DNA of 64,000 bases, taken from positions 32,164,508 to 32,228,507 of the forward strand of contig NC_088776.1 of the NCBI RefSeq assembly GCF_954871325.1, in the 5' to 3' direction. Of this stretch, positions 39,487 through 50,068 are shown piece by piece; positions within the stretch are counted from its first letter, which is position 1; the number at the start of each line of letters is the position of its first letter. The position numbers were made by a program, and so were the translations under genes. Source of the DNA: Gordionus sp. m RMFG-2023. Taxonomy: Eukaryota > Nematomorpha > Gordioida > Chordodea > Parachordodidae. The notes under the pieces were generated by a model. It saw nothing but the letters and a program-made list of their open reading frames with translations. It had not been told where the DNA came from and made no database searches.

Positions 39487-40743
39487 TAGTGCTGACGAAC
39501 GCATTCGTTAACAATGTTCTTTTTTTTTGAAAAAAATAATGAACGGCGTTCTTACTTTTTTGACGAACACATTCGCATAAAACGTCATCCAATTTTAAAA
39601 ACACTTTATTTTTAATTTATTAATCCGAATTTTTTTATATTTTTTAATTAGCTTTTTTTCATATTTCAGTTTTTTAACAAGCCAATTATAGTTTATTAAT
39701 TTGAATATTATTGTTTATATTTTAATAGATTCGCATAAGCATGGATATTATTATTTTATCATCATCTGTTTCTGAAAAAAAATCAGATGAATTAACATTA
39801 TCATGGCCCAAATATGATAAATATATTACAACAGTAACATCCTATATTGAAGGAACTAATTCAATCTTACCAAATGTAAAATGTGCCCAAAAAGTAATAT
39901 ATCAGTTTCAAAATCTTCAAGTTCCAATTTAAAACGACTTTTGTTAATATTAATTATTTTATTAATATAACTAAGTAGCCAGTTAATAATTTTTTTTTGA
40001 TTGTTCTAAGTATAAATCATTAAATTTTATATATTATATACATGGATAGAAAATGGTTGATATTATTTAGAATTTATTTTAATGTGATTTTTTAAAATTA
40101 TAATCTAATCACTATTATTTTAATCAAGGATTTTATATTTTATTTGTTAAACACAATTTGAAGTATAAATTTATATATAGAGATAAATATATAAAAGTTT
40201 TAATATAAAAATCATTTCCTTGAATCTACTATACCTTGGGTTTTTATTTACAATATAAAAATTTTATAAATGATAAATGATAAATTTAATATTTTTATAA
40301 AAATATTTAATATATAACTAGGAAGTAGAGGATGAATTGGAGGAGGATAACTTATCGCAATTTTTTGAAGCAAAGGACAAAACAAATGTTTTTAATAAAG
40401 ACCCCTCGTTAAAAAAGTTGTTTATTAAGTGTAATACAGCAATCCCCTCATCTGCCCCTGTAAAACGCATTTTTAGTATATCTAATGCCATATTAACTGC
40501 CAAGCGTTCCTATCTGATGAAAAAATAAGCAATATTTATAAAAAAAATATCTTTTTATCATAAATATTATCAAAATAAAATTATAATATTTTTTAACATG
40601 ACTAATATATTGTGTTAAAAAATATAAGTCACTTATTTATATTAAATTAAATTTTAAAAAAAATTTATCATAAAATTTTGAACGAACGTGAACGCGTTCC
40701 TTTTATTTTAACGTTGAACGCGAACTCAATGTTTACAGCACTA
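39487..40743 (+). mobile_element. hAT transposon, internally shortened, nested in the LTR element
   Basis: TAGTGCTGACGAACGCATTC at the left, inverted TAGTGCTGTAAACATTGAG at the right, perfect octamer GCAAATAT (39479-39486 and 40744-40751). It retains an N-terminal fragment (39741-39932, LTLSWPKYDKYITTVTSYIE) and the C-terminal dimerisation domain (40319-40528), so it is a deletion derivative of an autonomous element. Confidence 0.95.
40319..40528 (+). pseudogene. hAT transposase C-terminal (dimerisation) fragment
   Basis: Reads [20 protein letters not shown], then [20 protein letters not shown], the hAT dimerisation signature (usual form SSAPVERLFSxAG...KR). No start codon or catalytic core precedes it. 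Confidence 0.85.
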
Positions 40744-41667
40744 GCAAATATGCATCTTATATTTATTTTGAAGAATATGTTGTTTTTTTAGAAACGTAAT
40801 GAAATCTAAGACTCGAGTAATGAAAGAAAAAAAAATTATATATTCAAAAACCTGTATCGAAATATTATTCTTTTGTAAATGTATTGGGGGAAGGGGAGTA
40901 AAATTTTGAAGTTTATTCGTCACGAAAGCTGGAGCAAGTATGAGTTTTTTTTATACTTTTTTTTAAAAAAAAAGTTTTTTGTAAAAAGGAAAAAATAATA
41001 AGATATATAAAATGATTTAAGGTAAACTTAATTGATATATATTATATATAAAGCATCAAAGAATTGTGTAAGATCATTTACTTTTTTAAAGTTGATATTA
41101 ATAATATTTCTAACATACAGGTAAAATGTGAATAAAGGCCGTAAGCGAATAAGAATTGAATTAGATTTTTGAAAAAGGGAAAATTTTGTATTAAAGTTTT
41201 GTTTTTTTTAAAGTAATTGAGAAAAATGTGATTCACGATAGAGGAGTGTTAAGATTGGAAAGGGAATGGGAATAGTTTTATAATTGCGTTTGGTAAACCA
41301 AAGTTTTTATATGAGAAGTAGAAATTGTTATTGGTAAAAATTATTTTTTTAAAAATTTTTTTGTGGTGCTCTTGATCATATATTTGGAGTTTTTGTTAAG
41401 TATTTTTACGATGTATTATAATAATTAAATTTCCTAATATAATGATGGGGTTTAAAATAAGGTTCATTATATTTCTATGATTTGATAAGGGAGGTTTCGA
41501 GGTAAAATGCTAAATACCGTTGACTTATAGAAGAAGAAAAAGGATTATGGAAATATGCTGACCAAAAGACGAGAGTGGTCCACTGAAAACAACTACTATG
41601 GCGAAACATATGGTAGGGAGTAATGTAGCAACAGCAGGGGAAATTCGGTCGTTTGTAAGGGGGGAGA

Positions 41668-41895
41668 TGTTATAATTGGTGTTTTCTTTATTTTGTTGCA
41701 TATATTTTTATCTATATTATAATTTTTTAAACTTTGTAAGTTGTAACATCGGCGCGTTTTTTTTTTACTTTGTTCGACTTTGGATTGTGAGACTCAATAT
41801 GAGTCATATTATTTTTATTTTAGAGAATTAATTTTTCTTTATTTAATTATAAGATATAAAAAGGCCGTTTTTTTAGGCAGAATATGTTATTTTCC
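41668..41895 (+). repeat. Right LTR
   Basis: Direct partner of the repeat at 37602, preceded by the purine tract. Similarity fades after GGCAGAATATG near 41890. No clear target duplication was found outside the two LTRs. Confidence 0.8.
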
Positions 41896-41900
41896 TTTTT

Positions 41901-42539
41901 TTGTTAAAAATATGATTTAATTTTAAAAAAACTGTCTTAAAAACTACCATATAATTATTTGTATTGAAATAACATATAATATATAATTGTACCAAAAAAA
42001 ATAAATAACATTTTAATATTATAATTACACCCAAAAATATATATATTTTAAAAAAAATTTTATTACCACTCCTTTTCATATTTACGAATTTCGGAAAAAA
42101 AATTATGCTCTATGTAAAATTAACTAATATAAAAATAAATTAAATATAGTGTAAATTTATAATATATTTATTTATAATCAAAATTAACCTTTAAAAGAAT
42201 TTATAAATTATTATCATCAACATCCGCGTCTTTCATTAAGAACATATTTAGCTTTACTAAATAAACTCTCCAAAAAAGTGCTTGATGGCAAACGCCTTAT
42301 ATATTTTTATTTATATAATTAAATTATCATATGAATTAAAAAAATCATTAATAAGCATTTGTATATAGTTGATTCTCCAGGTTTTCCAAATGGGTAATGA
42401 ATAAAAATTTATTTTTTAAATAAAGTATACGGCAGTATTATAACGTAACTTGTTAATTATATAATTATTGTTTACACAAAAATGCCAATATTCTTTATAT
42501 CAATGTAAGTTATATTAATAGTAAAAAGAAATTCGTATC
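41901..42539. other. Intergenic, no gene seen
   Basis: AT-rich sequence between the LTR element and a LINE remnant. Nothing recognisable. Confidence 0.5.
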
Positions 42540-43760
42540 CACTACCTTCGGAAATGGAGAAGAGTAGAGAATGGTCTTCTGGGTGGCTCCTCGATTTAAG
42601 GAATGCAACGGAGTTGCCAACTAGAGGTTTATCCCAATCCTTCTGTAATGCCGACGATGGAGGATCGACTAATGAGTTCCATAGATCAATTGCCTGAAGG
42701 GGTCAGGATGTTTAGTTAGTGTTTGAATGATAAGCTCACAGGACAAGCGAAAGGATATGAACGCACTAACAGAAAGTAGGGAAGGTGACCTTATACCAAT
42801 ACCGCCAGATTTGGTTGAGAAGCCTGTAGCCATGATAATTTCCCAAATTTAAGATTGAGTATATCTTCTGTTAGGTGTTTAATCTCCAGTTCATGTGAAG
42901 CGAGGTTGACGTCATATTTGAAAGATCCGAGACGCTCGGAGTGTATATAAAATTCTTGGAATTAAAAGGTAGTTCTTTAATAAGAAGAAAGCTTGAGCTG
43001 TTAGGCGAGATAGTGTATAGCGCATAAGAGATATCTCTCGTAGAATGTCGGCAAAGAACTTGATAAAGGACTCGTTTTTACCTACTGGAGATCCGAGATG
43101 TGTTAAAGCACTCAATGGTGAATGATTGAACATAGTATCGTGGTTAAGGTCGATGATTCCAAGAGGACAATATTCGCTTTTGTCTTAATTAACTCTTCTC
43201 GCTAGATTTTATTATTTGGATTGCCTTCATAACTTCAGTCGGTGGGCCGCCTAGTATACCATTGTCGATAAACCAGTTATGAAGATTTAGCTTGCATTGG
43301 TCATTAATGTCTCGTATTAGATTATTAATGCCCAGACAGAACAAAAAGGAACCCAGAGAGTCTCCTTGTTGTATACCATCGCTATAAGGAATCAATCTAT
43401 CTCCGAATTGAAGATGTGAGGGATTAGCATAACAATCGAAGATAAATTGTGTGTATTCTGGGTAGAGGGTGAGGATAGGATTTAAAAAGCTCCACGCCTT
43501 AGAGAGTTAAAGGCGTTCGAGAAGTCTATTTTGACTAGGATATCGTTGGTGGGATCCGTTTGTAGATACATCCGGGTCATATGAAGGGATACCTCACCTC
43601 CACCTTTTACGTTGACCCCTAATTGATTCGGGCAAAGGTGATTGGATATTGTTAACAATAATCTGCTAACTACAAGTTTGGCAGTTAATCGGCGCCAAGT
43701 GGTTCCAATAGCGATTGGGCGAATATTTTTATTGGGTTTATGGAGAAGATTTTGGCGAAT
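42540..43760 (-). mobile_element. Non-LTR retrotransposon fragment (second LINE type)
   Basis: On the - strand: RPIAIGTTWRRLTAKL near 43730, QLGVNVKGGGEVSLHMTRM, ILVKIDFSNAFNSLRR (palm, catalytic Asp in KIDFSNAF), SDGIQQGDSLGSFLFCLGI (43395-43320), WFIDNGILGG where the second catalytic block normally reads DDG, then LTHLGSPVGKNESF and AQAFFLLKN. This matches a reverse transcriptase group with LKLDFKNAFN, GVQQGDPLGP and WYLDDGTLGG blocks. Only the palm/thumb part remains, with a few frame breaks. Confidence 0.85.
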
Positions 43761-43860
43761 TAATATGAAGCCAATTAAATTTAAATTGTGGGTGAATATT
43801 TTTTCTATTCATATTCCTACGGATAATAAATTACTATTTATTCGATTCGTTTTCTAAAAT

Positions 43861-45094
43861 TAAAATAATTTATGATAGTCTTGTCATAATATTTTTATTT
43901 CACCACTAATTGTAAACAGAAAAATTTATTATAATAATCATAATAAAGAACATGCGATCAAGTTATTAACGAATAAAAATGCATAATATAATTTTAAATA
44001 AGCTAATTTTCAAGTTAGAGTTTTTGTTATTATTATTTTTTTTGTAAGAGATGCGTTTTTTTACAAACAAATTAGTTAAACTAATAAAGCCTTTTATAAG
44101 CATTTGGTACATAACCTTGTTAATTCCCCCTGTGAGATTGGTAGGTTATCAATCAATTAATTATAAAACATTATTTATAACGAATAATTTGAATGTTCTA
44201 TCAAATTATTTGATTCGAATAAATATATTATTCAAAATTCGTCGAATATTCGTATTAGTTACTTTTCGATTTGACTCAAACGAATCTAATATTCAATTAG
44301 CTTTTGAATACGCCTAATCTAAATCTTAGCTTTCTTAAACTAAAAAAACCTTCTACAGGAGCGCGTTATGTAGAGTAGATATATGTACCCCTTTGATGTA
44401 AATATTGCCTAAGGGAATTTTTTACTCAATTCTAAAAAATAAGAGGTTGTTATTATTCACTTCACAAAGCAGGGACATAACACAGATCCGGCCATGTGGA
44501 TAAAATTTCATAGTGTTCTTAATTATATAAAGGGCTTTGTCATGTCCATCACTTCCATTTTGTAAGGGTCAGACTTGATTTTTCCCGAGCTTCGGCTAGG
44601 TATCCTTAGGCTTATTTCTATTACATTGTTTTTAATATTTTGTATTTATGAGTAAAAACATAAACAAACAAAACGATGGGTTAAAAGATATATTGCAGCT
44701 ATTGATTTTTTATAAAGAGAAAAAGACTAGTATAGTATCACATTTTATTTTAAGAATTAAAGATTGGTGAATGCCTCTTGCCCATAAAAAGGTGGCATGT
44801 CGTAGCCTTGCATAATTTTTAATAGATAATTATAACGCAACCGTCATGTTGATTGGTCGGAATCAATTAAAAGTAATAAATAATATGATTATTATTTTAT
44901 GTAATAAATATATGATTTTTCTGATGATGAAAAATTCATATTTATTATTAAATTACATTATAAAATTTATATAAAAATTCTAAATTATTATGTAATTATC
45001 TTGGGAATAAAAAATTTTAATTGAAAATAATTCTTGTAGTTTAATTTATATATTAAGATAGTAAGAAGTGTTATATACAGATATACAGGAGTAG
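43861..45094. other. Intergenic with ATTCG-word fragment
   Basis: Around 44120-44330 there are ATTCG/CGAAT words ending in TGAATACGCCTA, resembling the 12755 hAT family end. A GAGCTTCGGCTAGG fragment at 44597-44611 resembles the G-rich subterminal part of the hAT at 45095. No host gene seen. Confidence 0.4.
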
Positions 45095-46065
45095 CATAGG
45101 CGTAGCCAGTATTTTCCTAATGGGGGGGGGGATTTACAAAATTTCTGGGGGCTTCGCCCTCAGACCCCATTTTGAGAAGGTCTTTGGTCCGCTTTTTCCC
45201 GGCCTTCGGCCGGGTTACCTTAGTATATATATAGTCATAAAATATTTTTACAAGATAGGAGATTAATTTTAATAAAAAAAAAAATAAGCCTGGAACAAAT
45301 ATGAAATATATTTTTATTATTAGTTTATATAAAATATAATTAATTACTTGTATATACAATAATATAAAGGCATGGAAATAATTTATTCCAACCAAACAAG
45401 TATAAGAAATTTATTTATAAAAAGTAAATAAACATATAGTTGATATTCCTCTATTTATAGAATTGGTTACAAAATACTAGGTAAATTTTCACTTTTACAG
45501 ACATATTTGACAGTTAGAGAATATATTACAGTTAATATTATAACAAATTTTACTAGTAATGCTCATGATAATAAATATAGCAACTATTTGCATGCAATTG
45601 TTTAACGCCATTTATTTATTTTAAGTAAAATTATGATATTACAAATTAATCTTCAGATTATTCATCCCACAATTTCTTTAAAAGATATTTTCTGATGTCC
45701 TTATCAATATTTTATAGTTTTCTGTAAAATATATAATTCGCTATATTGGTAAAAATTATTTGATTATCATATGATAATTACGTGATACGTGATATAGAAC
45801 GTTTTCGCCCTCTAGTTGTGGATACAACAGAGCTACGTTAGGTTTTCCTCATAATCCAACTGGACAAATTAAAAAGGGGATAAAAATGAGGAGCCCTTCA
45901 CATGTTTGTGGGCAAGCCGCACGTACTTGTACGCGTAGTAGTCCAAGGACTATTACTTAAACCTATGGGCTGATGAGGAATGGACAAAATAAGCACAGCC
46001 CACACCCATAAGATGCTTATATACATAATAGATTTTAAAGGCAAAGGGGGACCTAACTTTAAGAT

Positions 46066-46135
46066 GAGAAAATTGATAGCAAATAATAGATGAAAGGAAT
46101 GAGAAAATTGATAGCAAATAATAGATGAAAGGAAA
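46066..46135. repeat. Two tandem copies of a 35-bp unit
   Basis: GAGAAAATTGATAGCAAATA plus ATAGATGAAAGGAA(T/A) repeated directly, in the 3' non-coding part of the LINE. Confidence 0.85.
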
Positions 46136-46228
46136 AGTTCGATACAGAATAAGGAAGAGAGAAAGGGGAGCAAAAGTAAAATAAAGAAGATAAAACAAAA
46201 GTAAAAATAACCTGTGTCAGGGAGGAGT

Positions 46229-48864
46229 TTATGAGAGATTCAAATAATTTGATTTGATCTTCAACAGTTTATTTATTGATTTCTTATCTTTATTCAACCT
46301 TAAAAACTGATTCGTGTTAAGGTTTAAATCCATGATATCCTTCACTGCCCTATAAAACCATAAAGTTTTATATTTCCCATAGACTTTGCCGTTGAATGAG
46401 TATAAACAATTTATCACCTCCAGGACCAGGCTATTATTTGTGTGATTCCGCAGAATGTGTGCAAAAAAGGTAAGACGTTTCTTTTTCAAAGTCACTTGCA
46501 CTAGAGTGTGACGTGACCTCCACCAAAGGTTAACATTAGTGATAATGCTGGGGTAAAAATACCATTTAATATCCTAAGACATTTGTTGACGAACACCTGT
46601 AATCTCCTGATCTCTGTTTTCGAAATCTCCCATATATCACCGCCGTAAAGGAGAATTGGGATGATGGTGGAATTGAAAATACGTAGCCTAGTGTAAACCG
46701 ATATCTCCCTGGATTTACACAGTTTAAAATATTTGTAAAAAGCAGCCCTTGCGTTATGAATTCTAATTTTTAGTTCTTCGTGACAGCTACCCCTATTATC
46801 TATGTTTACCCCAAGATATTTATAGGAGGACACCACCTTGACCAACTTTCCCCCAAACATCCAATCAACCAAAGGGGGCGCATGAGATGATGGCATAATT
46901 AACGTCTTATCGAAGTTAATATCCAATCCAACCTTTAAGCTGAAGGAATTAAGTATCAATTATGGGCCTCCTCCAAGCTCTTGGCGATCATCACTAAGTC
47001 ATCTGCATAACAAATCACCATATTTTCCAAAAACCATGGCTGATTAAATCCAAGTTCCAGAAGATTTGCGGCTCCCAGCGAATCAATAATTAATTTATTC
47101 ATAACTATATTGAACAACAGCGGGGAGACGACACACCCTTGTTTTACTCCTTTTTTAGTCCTAAAGGGGGGGAGAAACTTTATTAATGATTTTAAACGAG
47201 GCGAAGAGATTACTATAATGTGTCTTAAGAATCCTAATGATATTTCCGAATGCCACATCCTTCTAGAATTGCCCACAAAGAATCATGAATAACACTGTCA
47301 AAAGCGCGCTTAAAATCGACGAAGATAAAGTAAAATGGTAATTTATATTTGTCACACTTCTGTATTAATATCTTTAATGCCAATATAGGTTCATTGATAT
47401 TCCTGTTTGGGCGGTAGGCACAGATGTACTTGGACAGAAGATTAGGCGTCGTCGAAAGAATGCGGTTTTTTAGAAGAATCATGAAACTTAGACACGATGG
47501 ATGTGAGAGCAATAGCTCTGTAATCCTTAAATTTAACAGGAATCGGGGTTTTGGGGAAGTTATAAAAAATTGTCATATTCCAGTCAGCTGGCATCTTCCC
47601 CGTAATCCAAATCCTATTGAACAATCCCAGCAAGAGCTGAGAAACCTCTGAGGGGTAGCTTTCAGATGTTCTCCTAAGATGTTATCCGGACCTGGGGATT
47701 TATTGTTCCCAAGTTTTTTAATGGCCTTAGTTATTTCCACCAGAGAAAAGTTAGCATCAGATGATACTGCGCTACGGCTAGAGAATGGAAATACGACTGG
47801 TCTCCTTGAATCAAAGATTTCCATGTAATGGTCCAACCATAGAACCATCTGTTCGTCCGGGTCGGTAATCAATTTATTATTGTCCAGTCTGATTGATGGG
47901 AGAGGCTTGATTACTCTTGCACTACAGAAAAGCTTGAGCTTTTTATAGGCATCAAAAGTTTTGTTTTCTCTCATGTCTCTGTCAATCTCGAAAGCTTTCT
48001 TTGCTATGTAGATCCTTCTGTCCCTCCTAAGGAGTCTATGGATTGTCGTCCAGAGGGCACCATCGCCTATATCAAGCGACCTGAGTTCAGCTATCAAAAG
48101 CACTGTGTCATCAGATAACCATTCATGCCTCGAGGGAGAACTATTGATGTTAGGAAGATCATTACAGGCTCCAAAAAGAATACTCTTAAAGGACGACCAA
48201 CATGCCTCCGTAGAAACAGACTCCGGTGTAATTTCACGTGCTGTCATCCTGTCTCTTAAGTTTTGGCCTAATAGCAGCTTTACTTTCGTTGTAAATTTTT
48301 AGCATTAGTTGTCCAGGGAGAAAATCTGGGCTGATTATATATGGGGAGGCGTTGAGAGTTCCCCCATAAATTCTTTATGAGGAGGTTCGCTTTGATTAAC
48401 TGTGATCTGAAATATTTATATTCCGCATTGCTTTTACATCAGTAAACCAACCATGAATGTTGGAAATGAAAAAGTCGATTTGAGAAGTAATATTGTTCCT
48501 CCTATAAGTAAAAGTATTACTTTCATTTAAGAAAAAAGTGTTCTCGATTTTGAGGGGACAACTCCAAAAGCTTTCTACTATCTCCGCAATTTGGTTGGGG
48601 AATGGCCGCATTCCCAATTACTCCATCATGTATGTAAAACTCCTCCTTCCCAATCCTGATATTCAAGTCCCCCAAAATTATCCAGTTGCGGCTCTTAGGA
48701 AGATAACATACAATGTTTTCAAGATGGTCTAAAAAGGAGAGCCTATCATCTCTGTTGGGGAAAGCATAAATGTTAATTAGGATCGTTCGTTTAAAATAGG
48801 TATTTAAATACAACAGGCAACACCTTTCGTAAATCGGGACAAATTTATCTACAAATTTATGCAC
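46229..48864 (-). pseudogene. LINE endonuclease/reverse transcriptase remnant
   Basis: Open segments in order on the - strand: 48864-48523 and 48617-48396 (endonuclease, GDLNIRIG and SDHS), 48247-47573 (linker with EITKAIKKLGNNKSPGPDN), 47633-47442, 47512-47234 (FVDFKRAFDSV), 47276-46956 (GCVVSPLLF, CYADDLVM), 46959-46501 (SYKYLGVNI, PILLYGGDIW) and 46501-46229. All blocks of an apurinic endonuclease-RT LINE are present, split by frame changes. Confidence 0.88.
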
Positions 48865-48883
48865 TCTCTTACTAATTAGGAAG
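48775..48883 (-). repeat. Inverted duplicate arm 1 (109 bp)
   Basis: Reverse complement of 49158-49266 with two mismatches by eye (GTCCCGATTTACG against GTCCCCATTTCCG). It encodes HKFVDKFVPIYERCCLLYL on the - strand. Confidence 0.93.
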
Positions 48884-48912
48884 ATTTTCCTTTTTACGTC
48901 GATTTTAACTTC

Positions 48913-49344
48913 TTGGATTCAAACAAATATACCGATATGGAGCATCCGATAGGTTTAAAGGGAAACTTACTCTTATCTTCGCTTAATATAAATGGCTTAA
49001 ATAACAAGTTAACGGTTCTCCTTAGGCTAATGGCGGAGGAGAAAATGGATATAATAGCGATTCAAGAAACCCATTCTAAAGACAACAATATGGCCAACTT
49101 TAATAAATTTATACTATATAGTTCGGGCACTACCTTAAATGGTTGGTCAGGAGTTGCCTTCCTAATTAGTAAGAGAGTGCATAAATTTGTAGATAAATTT
49201 GTCCCCATTTCCGAAAGGTGTTGCCTGTTGTATTTAAATACCTATTTTAAACGAACGATCCTAATTGATAAAATAAGATATAATGTAAATCTACGACATA
49301 TAATATTCCACTGTTTGTATCGTGCTTTAATTTTTTTAATTTAA
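48913..49344 (+). pseudogene. Inverted 5' segment of the LINE endonuclease
   Basis: + strand ORF with LNINGLNNKLTVLLRLM, IIAIQETHSKDNN and GWSGVAFLISKRVHKFVD. These are the N-terminal endonuclease motifs (N, E in QET) missing from the main - strand copy. LINE coding ends at about 49266; the remaining codons are host sequence. Confidence 0.88.
49158..49266 (+). repeat. Inverted duplicate arm 2 (109 bp)
   Basis: Partner of 48775-48883. It encodes HKFVDKFVPISERCCLLYL on the + strand. The 274-base spacer holds the rest of the inverted LINE 5' segment. Confidence 0.93.
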
Positions 49345-50068
49345 TTTATGATTTAATTTTATCAATAGTTTTATAATTATATTTTACTTTTATTAAGATA
49401 AATAAATTAAAATAACTCACATTATAAAAAATTATTTTTGATATATTATATTATTTAGTAATTTTATAGATCTATTATTAATAATTATAATACATTTCAC
49501 TTTTGTCTTAAGACTTATCTTTGGCTTATTATTCCATTTCTTAAAAAACAATTTTGGTTCACTTTTTTTATATATAAATGCTTTTTCCCAAAAATGTATA
49601 AATTATGATGAAACTTTTACATTCTCCTTTCAAAATATTGTTTAAGATATATGCATACATTTTTAGGGGTCAGGGAGTAAGAGCGAGGACTACGGGGGAT
49701 ATTTTTTATTAACACAAAATGATACAAAAAGGATAAATTTCTGGGGGGGGGGGGGGATTTCCCCTTGCCCCTCCCCCCGGCTACGCCTACGAGGAGTAGA
49801 ATAGTATTCATTTTGAACTTAGCGTAAATAAGCAAGAATTTTGTCTAGTACAATTTGAATAAATTGTTTTTTCAAAGGACATCAATAAAAATGCTTATAA
49901 TTTATTTTGCCTTATCCAATTTTATTAAATTTAATAAGCGAATTTTTTCAATTGCATCAATAATCATTAAAAAATATTTTTAGACAAATATATACAGTTG
50001 TCTGCATTAGAATTTTTTCTTTTGATAATATAATTTATAGGCCTGCTGAGTAGATTAAATAATGTTCT

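Larger units (their letters stand above)
37602..41900 (+). mobile_element. LTR retroelement fossil, about 4.3 kb including a nested hAT
   Basis: Two direct repeats starting TGTTATAATTGGTGTTTTC lie at 37602 and 41668. A purine tract, AAGGGGGGAGA, directly precedes the right repeat, and a primer-binding-like GGTGCCGTGACC lies at about 37897, inside the left end. The interior has a tandem-repeat leader, a gag-like zinc-knuckle segment (about 38750-38880) and G-rich repeats, but I see no polymerase or integrase. It was a short, probably non-autonomous element; BEL/Pao affinity is possible. By eye the two LTRs differ at roughly 15% of sites, so it is old and broken. Confidence 0.82.
45860..49266 (-). 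mobile_element. LINE with inverted 5' end, nested in the hAT
   Basis: The main part is on the - strand from 48883 down: endonuclease (NWIILGDLNIRIG, ISDHS), linker, and reverse transcriptase (NKSPGPDNI, DYRAIALTSI, FVDFKRAFDSVIHDSLW, KKGVKQGCVVSPLLFNIVMN, VICYADDLVMIAKS, VVSSYKYLGVNID). The 5' part of the endonuclease (LLLSSLNINGLNNKL, MDIIAIQETHSKDNN) lies on the + strand at 48913-49266. The two parts share a 109-bp overlap in opposite orientation, the layout produced by twin priming. Three or more frame changes break the ORF. The 3' limit near 45860 is approximate. Confidence 0.9.
45095..49791. mobile_element. hAT-type non-autonomous element carrying a LINE insertion, 4.7 kb
   Basis: Termini CATAGGCGTAGCC and, inverted, CGTAGGCGTAGCC; perfect octamer AGGAGTAG at 45087-45094 and 49792-49799. 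Poly-G runs lie just inside both ends (45121 on; 49743 on, before a C-rich stretch), with CTTCGCCCTCAGACCCC at the left. Without the LINE it would be about 1.3 kb, and no transposase is visible. Confidence 0.92.

Noticed and set aside
45117-45395. - strand hydrophobic ORF
   Set aside because: It runs through the G-rich terminus of a hAT element and AT-rich filler; no domain or codon signal.
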